From the NCBI GenBank assembly GCA_023414355.1, contig JAEZOB010000070.1:1-24240 (forward strand): a stretch of 24,240 nucleotides of DNA, in the 5' to 3' direction. Shown in pieces: positions 22,349 through 24,240 of the stretch; position 1 is the first letter of the stretch; every line of letters starts with the position of its first letter. Position numbers and translations under genes: made by a program. Source of the stretch: Bacillota bacterium. Its GTDB lineage: Bacteria; Bacillota; Clostridia; Lachnospirales; Lachnospiraceae. The notes beneath the pieces are model-generated. The model was not told where the DNA came from and did no database searches. It saw only the letters and a list, made by a program, of their open reading frames with translations.

Positions 22349-24240
22349 TTATTCTGCTTTTCTAGTAATCTTTAATGAATATTTTTTACTCGCCGTTCCA
22401 TTTTCAGCTGTTATCTTAAGATATACTGTATTGACACCGACCGACAGCTTCAGCTTGTTCTTCGTCAATAGCTTTTTACAGCTCTTATCACTATATAGCT
22501 TCCAGGATGCCTTTTTGCTTGTGGTCACTTTAACGACAATACTATCCGTCTTGTTATCTACGGTTGCCTTGATTTTTGTTTTCGTAATGAGTGCATTTTC
22601 CGGTATTACTACCTTCTTAATATCGCAGGCTGCAGATTTGATCTGTTTTGCAACCGTATCTGTATGTACAATCGTAAAGGTACTGAATTTGGTGACAGGG
22701 AACTCAATTCCCATTACACCTGTCTTGTATTCCACGATCTTTCCTTTCACAAGCTCTTTTGTTCCATCACTATGTTCGATATATACTGCTAATTGTTTTA
22801 AGAATTCTTCTCTTTGTGCCGGATTTTCAGGAAGGGTGATTCCGGTCAATGGAATAGTGACATTCACATTGGTAGAAGGTATATTTGTTTCGATTGCCAC
22901 CGGTACTCCAACTACAGTTATGCCGCTTTGTATCGTATTACTTATGAGACCCACTTGAACAACTGCTCTTTCGGTGAGTTCCTTCTTCTGTTCCTCATTT
23001 TTCAGCGGTACTAGGTTGAAATACAAATCCCTGTCCATATTCTTGCTTGCTGTCTGGATGGAGTCCTGAGTGATATTTAGCTTAGCATCCTCAGTATCAA
23101 TTTGAAGTCCGACATTTCCCTTTGCCAATTCCTCTACCGCCTTGGTCGGGATCTTAACTGTTGTCTCTGATACCTCATCCTTCGTATCAGGAATAATGAT
23201 TCTTGCAACAGTTTCACTACTGCCCGTCATCTTTGTAACAGTTTCTGCTGCTTTATCTGAATCAAAGGTTACCGTATCTGCTTTCTTACCCTTATCATCC
23301 GTTTTTCTATCAATGGTAATCTGTGTTGCAGTTTTATCCGATTCTCCCTGCTTTACATCAATTGTTATTTTTGTATCTGTCGTAACCACTGTCGGAGTTG
23401 CTGCCACTGCAGGCGGCGCACTAGTCGGAACAAACGGTGTAACCGCTGAGGTTGCTAAGGATGACACACTGTTTCCCTGGGCATTCGTAGCCGTTACTGT
23501 AAAGGTATATGCCGTTCCGTTTGTTAAGCCTGTTACAACAATGGATGTTCCCGTTCCTGTTCCGGTAAGTCCTCCCGGATTCGAGGTCACGGTATATCCG
23601 GTAATTGCACTTCCTCCGTTGCTTGCCGGTGCGGTAAAGCTAATTGTAGCCTGACCATTTCCCGCTGTTGCGGATACTCCTGTCGGTGCTCCCGGTACAG
23701 TTGCGGGTGTAACTGAGTTTGAAGCTGATGAAGCTGAACCCGTTCCTACTGCATTCCTAGCCGTTACCGTAAAGGTATATGCCGTTCCATTGGTTAAGCC
23801 GGTTACAACTATGGATGTTCCCGTTCCTGTTCCGGTAAGTCCTCCCGGATTCGAGGTCACGGTATATCCGGTAATTGCACTTCCTCCGTTACTTGCCGGT
23901 GCGGTAAAGCTTATCGTTGCCTGACCATTTCCCGCTGCTGCGGATACTCCGGTCGGTGCTCCCGGTACGGTTGCGGGTGTAACTGAGTTTGATGCTGACG
24001 AAGCTGAACCTGTTCCTACTGCATTCCTAGCCGTTACCGTAAAGGTATATGCCGTTCCGTTGGTTAAACCGGTTACAACAATGGATGTTCCCGTTCCTGT
24101 TCCGGTAAGTCCCCCCGGATTCGAGGTCACGGTATATCCGGTAATTGTACTTCCTCCGTTGCTTGCCGGTGCGGTAAAGTTAACTGTAGCCTGACCATTT
24201 CCCGCTGTTGCGGATACTCCGGTCGGTGCTCCCGGTACGG
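22349..24240 (-). CDS. Large Fn3-repeat surface protein, 3' part (5' end beyond the window)
   Basis: The open frame runs off the right edge, so the start and any signal peptide are not visible. The GTG at 24130 is an internal Val (YTVTSNPGG), not a start. Three fibronectin type III domains of 90 residues are seen, each opening VPGAPTGVSA. They are followed by a region of about 320 residues rich in beta-strand and Thr/Lys (ITIDVKQGESDKTATQI, VKIPTKAVEELAKGNVGLQI, VTKFSTFTIVHTD). The last 90 residues resemble a cadherin-like beta-sandwich domain ending YSLKITRKAE. There is no LPXTG motif or C-terminal anchor, so cell attachment, if any, would be N-terminal. The likely role is adhesion or substrate binding at the cell surface; this is an inference. 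It ends in its own terminator above xylB. Confidence 0.88.
   Translation of the reverse strand, partial: VPGAPTGVSATAGNGQATVNFTAPASNGGSTITGYTVTSNPGGLTGTGTGTSIVVTGLTNGTAYTFTVTARNAVGTGSASSASNSVTPATVPGAPTGVSAAAGNGQATISFTAPASNGGSAITGYTVTSNPGGLTGTGTGTSIVVTGLTNGTAYTFTVTARNAVGTGSASSASNSVTPATVPGAPTGVSATAGNGQATISFTAPASNGGSAITGYTVTSNPGGLTGTGTGTSIVVTGLTNGTAYTFTVTATNAQGNSVSSLATSAVTPFVPTSAPPAVAATPTVVTTDTKITIDVKQGESDKTATQITIDRKTDDKGKKADTVTFDSDKAAETVTKMTGSSETVARIIIPDTKDEVSETTVKIPTKAVEELAKGNVGLQIDTEDAKLNITQDSIQTASKNMDRDLYFNLVPLKNEEQKKELTERAVVQVGLISNTIQSGITVVGVPVAIETNIPSTNVNVTIPLTGITLPENPAQREEFLKQLAVYIEHSDGTKELVKGKIVEYKTGVMGIEFPVTKFSTFTIVHTDTVAKQIKSAACDIKKVVIPENALITKTKIKATVDNKTDSIVVKVTTSKKASWKLYSDKSCKKLLTKNKLKLSVGVNTVYLKITAENGTASKKYSLKITRKAE
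23429..24238 (-). repeat. 270-bp tandem repeats encoding Fn3 domains
   Basis: The unit boundary recurs at 24238, 23968 and 23698, exactly 270 bp (90 codons) apart. Comparing 23971-24240 with 23701-23970 by eye gives about 15 differences, roughly 94 percent identity. The lowest unit (23429-23698) is diverged in its last third (TNAQGNSVSSLATSAVTP instead of RNAVGTGSASSASNSVTP). The array continues past the window edge. Confidence 0.95.

Noticed and set aside
22349..24130. Fn3 gene starting at 24130
   Set aside because: The GTG there lies inside a repeat (YTVTSNPGG) and the open frame continues to the window edge through another half domain. The gene is cut by the edge.
23429..24240. CRISPR-like array
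   Set aside because: Repeats are 270 bp, in frame, without spacers, and encode Fn3 domains. No other regularly spaced short repeats were seen in the window.

Overview
The window looks like chromosomal DNA of a low-to-moderate GC Firmicute, most likely a plant-polysaccharide-degrading Lachnospiraceae (Lachnoclostridium/Anaerocolumna-like). The basis is gene content and protein resemblance (human-like long PurB, Rex-type GH8, GH94 phosphorylase, CE2 esterase, agr-like GHKL/LytTR pair), strong AGGAGG-type ribosome sites and many Rho-independent terminators. The taxon is an inference. Nearly every gene lies on the minus strand; the one convincing plus-strand gene is the anion permease at 9254-10378.

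Region by region, from low to high coordinates. (1) 1-122 is the 5' end of a group IIC intron on the minus strand, inserted just beyond the terminator hairpin of purB. (2) 216-5330 is a purine operon, read purC, purF, a CE2-type acetyl esterase, purB, with a sigma-A-like promoter before purC. The esterase overlaps purF by 4 nt. (3) 5470-9056 holds cell-envelope genes: a GT2/CDP-glycerol glycerophosphotransferase fusion and a membrane acyltransferase. A divergent SLC13/ArsB-superfamily permease and a LytR-CpsA-Psr ligase follow. (4) 11893-14324 holds an agr-like sensor kinase and response regulator with no agrB/agrD in view, then a separately promoted and terminated 70-residue four-cysteine protein. 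(5) 14431-18370 holds a sugar operon, rex (GH8) then a GH94 phosphorylase, with strongly palindromic DNA on both sides. (6) 18494-20354 is a methyltransferase and hslO (Hsp33). (7) 20546-22202 is xylB with a near-consensus promoter. (8) 22238-24240 is the 3' part of a large surface protein with 270-bp tandem Fn3 repeats, cut by the window edge.

How the genes could work together: the CE2 esterase (deacetylation), Rex (trimming xylo-oligosaccharides to xylose), the GH94 enzyme (phosphorolysis of a beta-disaccharide) and XylB (xylulose to xylulose 5-phosphate) are all predicted to be cytoplasmic and fit intracellular processing of imported hemicellulose oligosaccharides. The TagF-like fusion, acyltransferase and LCP ligase fit synthesis, acylation and wall attachment of a surface polymer.

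The least expected items are the RNA/DNA structures (a perfect three-way-junction palindrome just upstream of rex, a 112-bp nested inverted repeat beyond the GH94 gene, hairpin clusters between purine genes), the four-cysteine small protein, the esterase inside the purine operon, and the pairing of a chitobiose/cellobiose-phosphorylase-like GH94 with a xylan enzyme.
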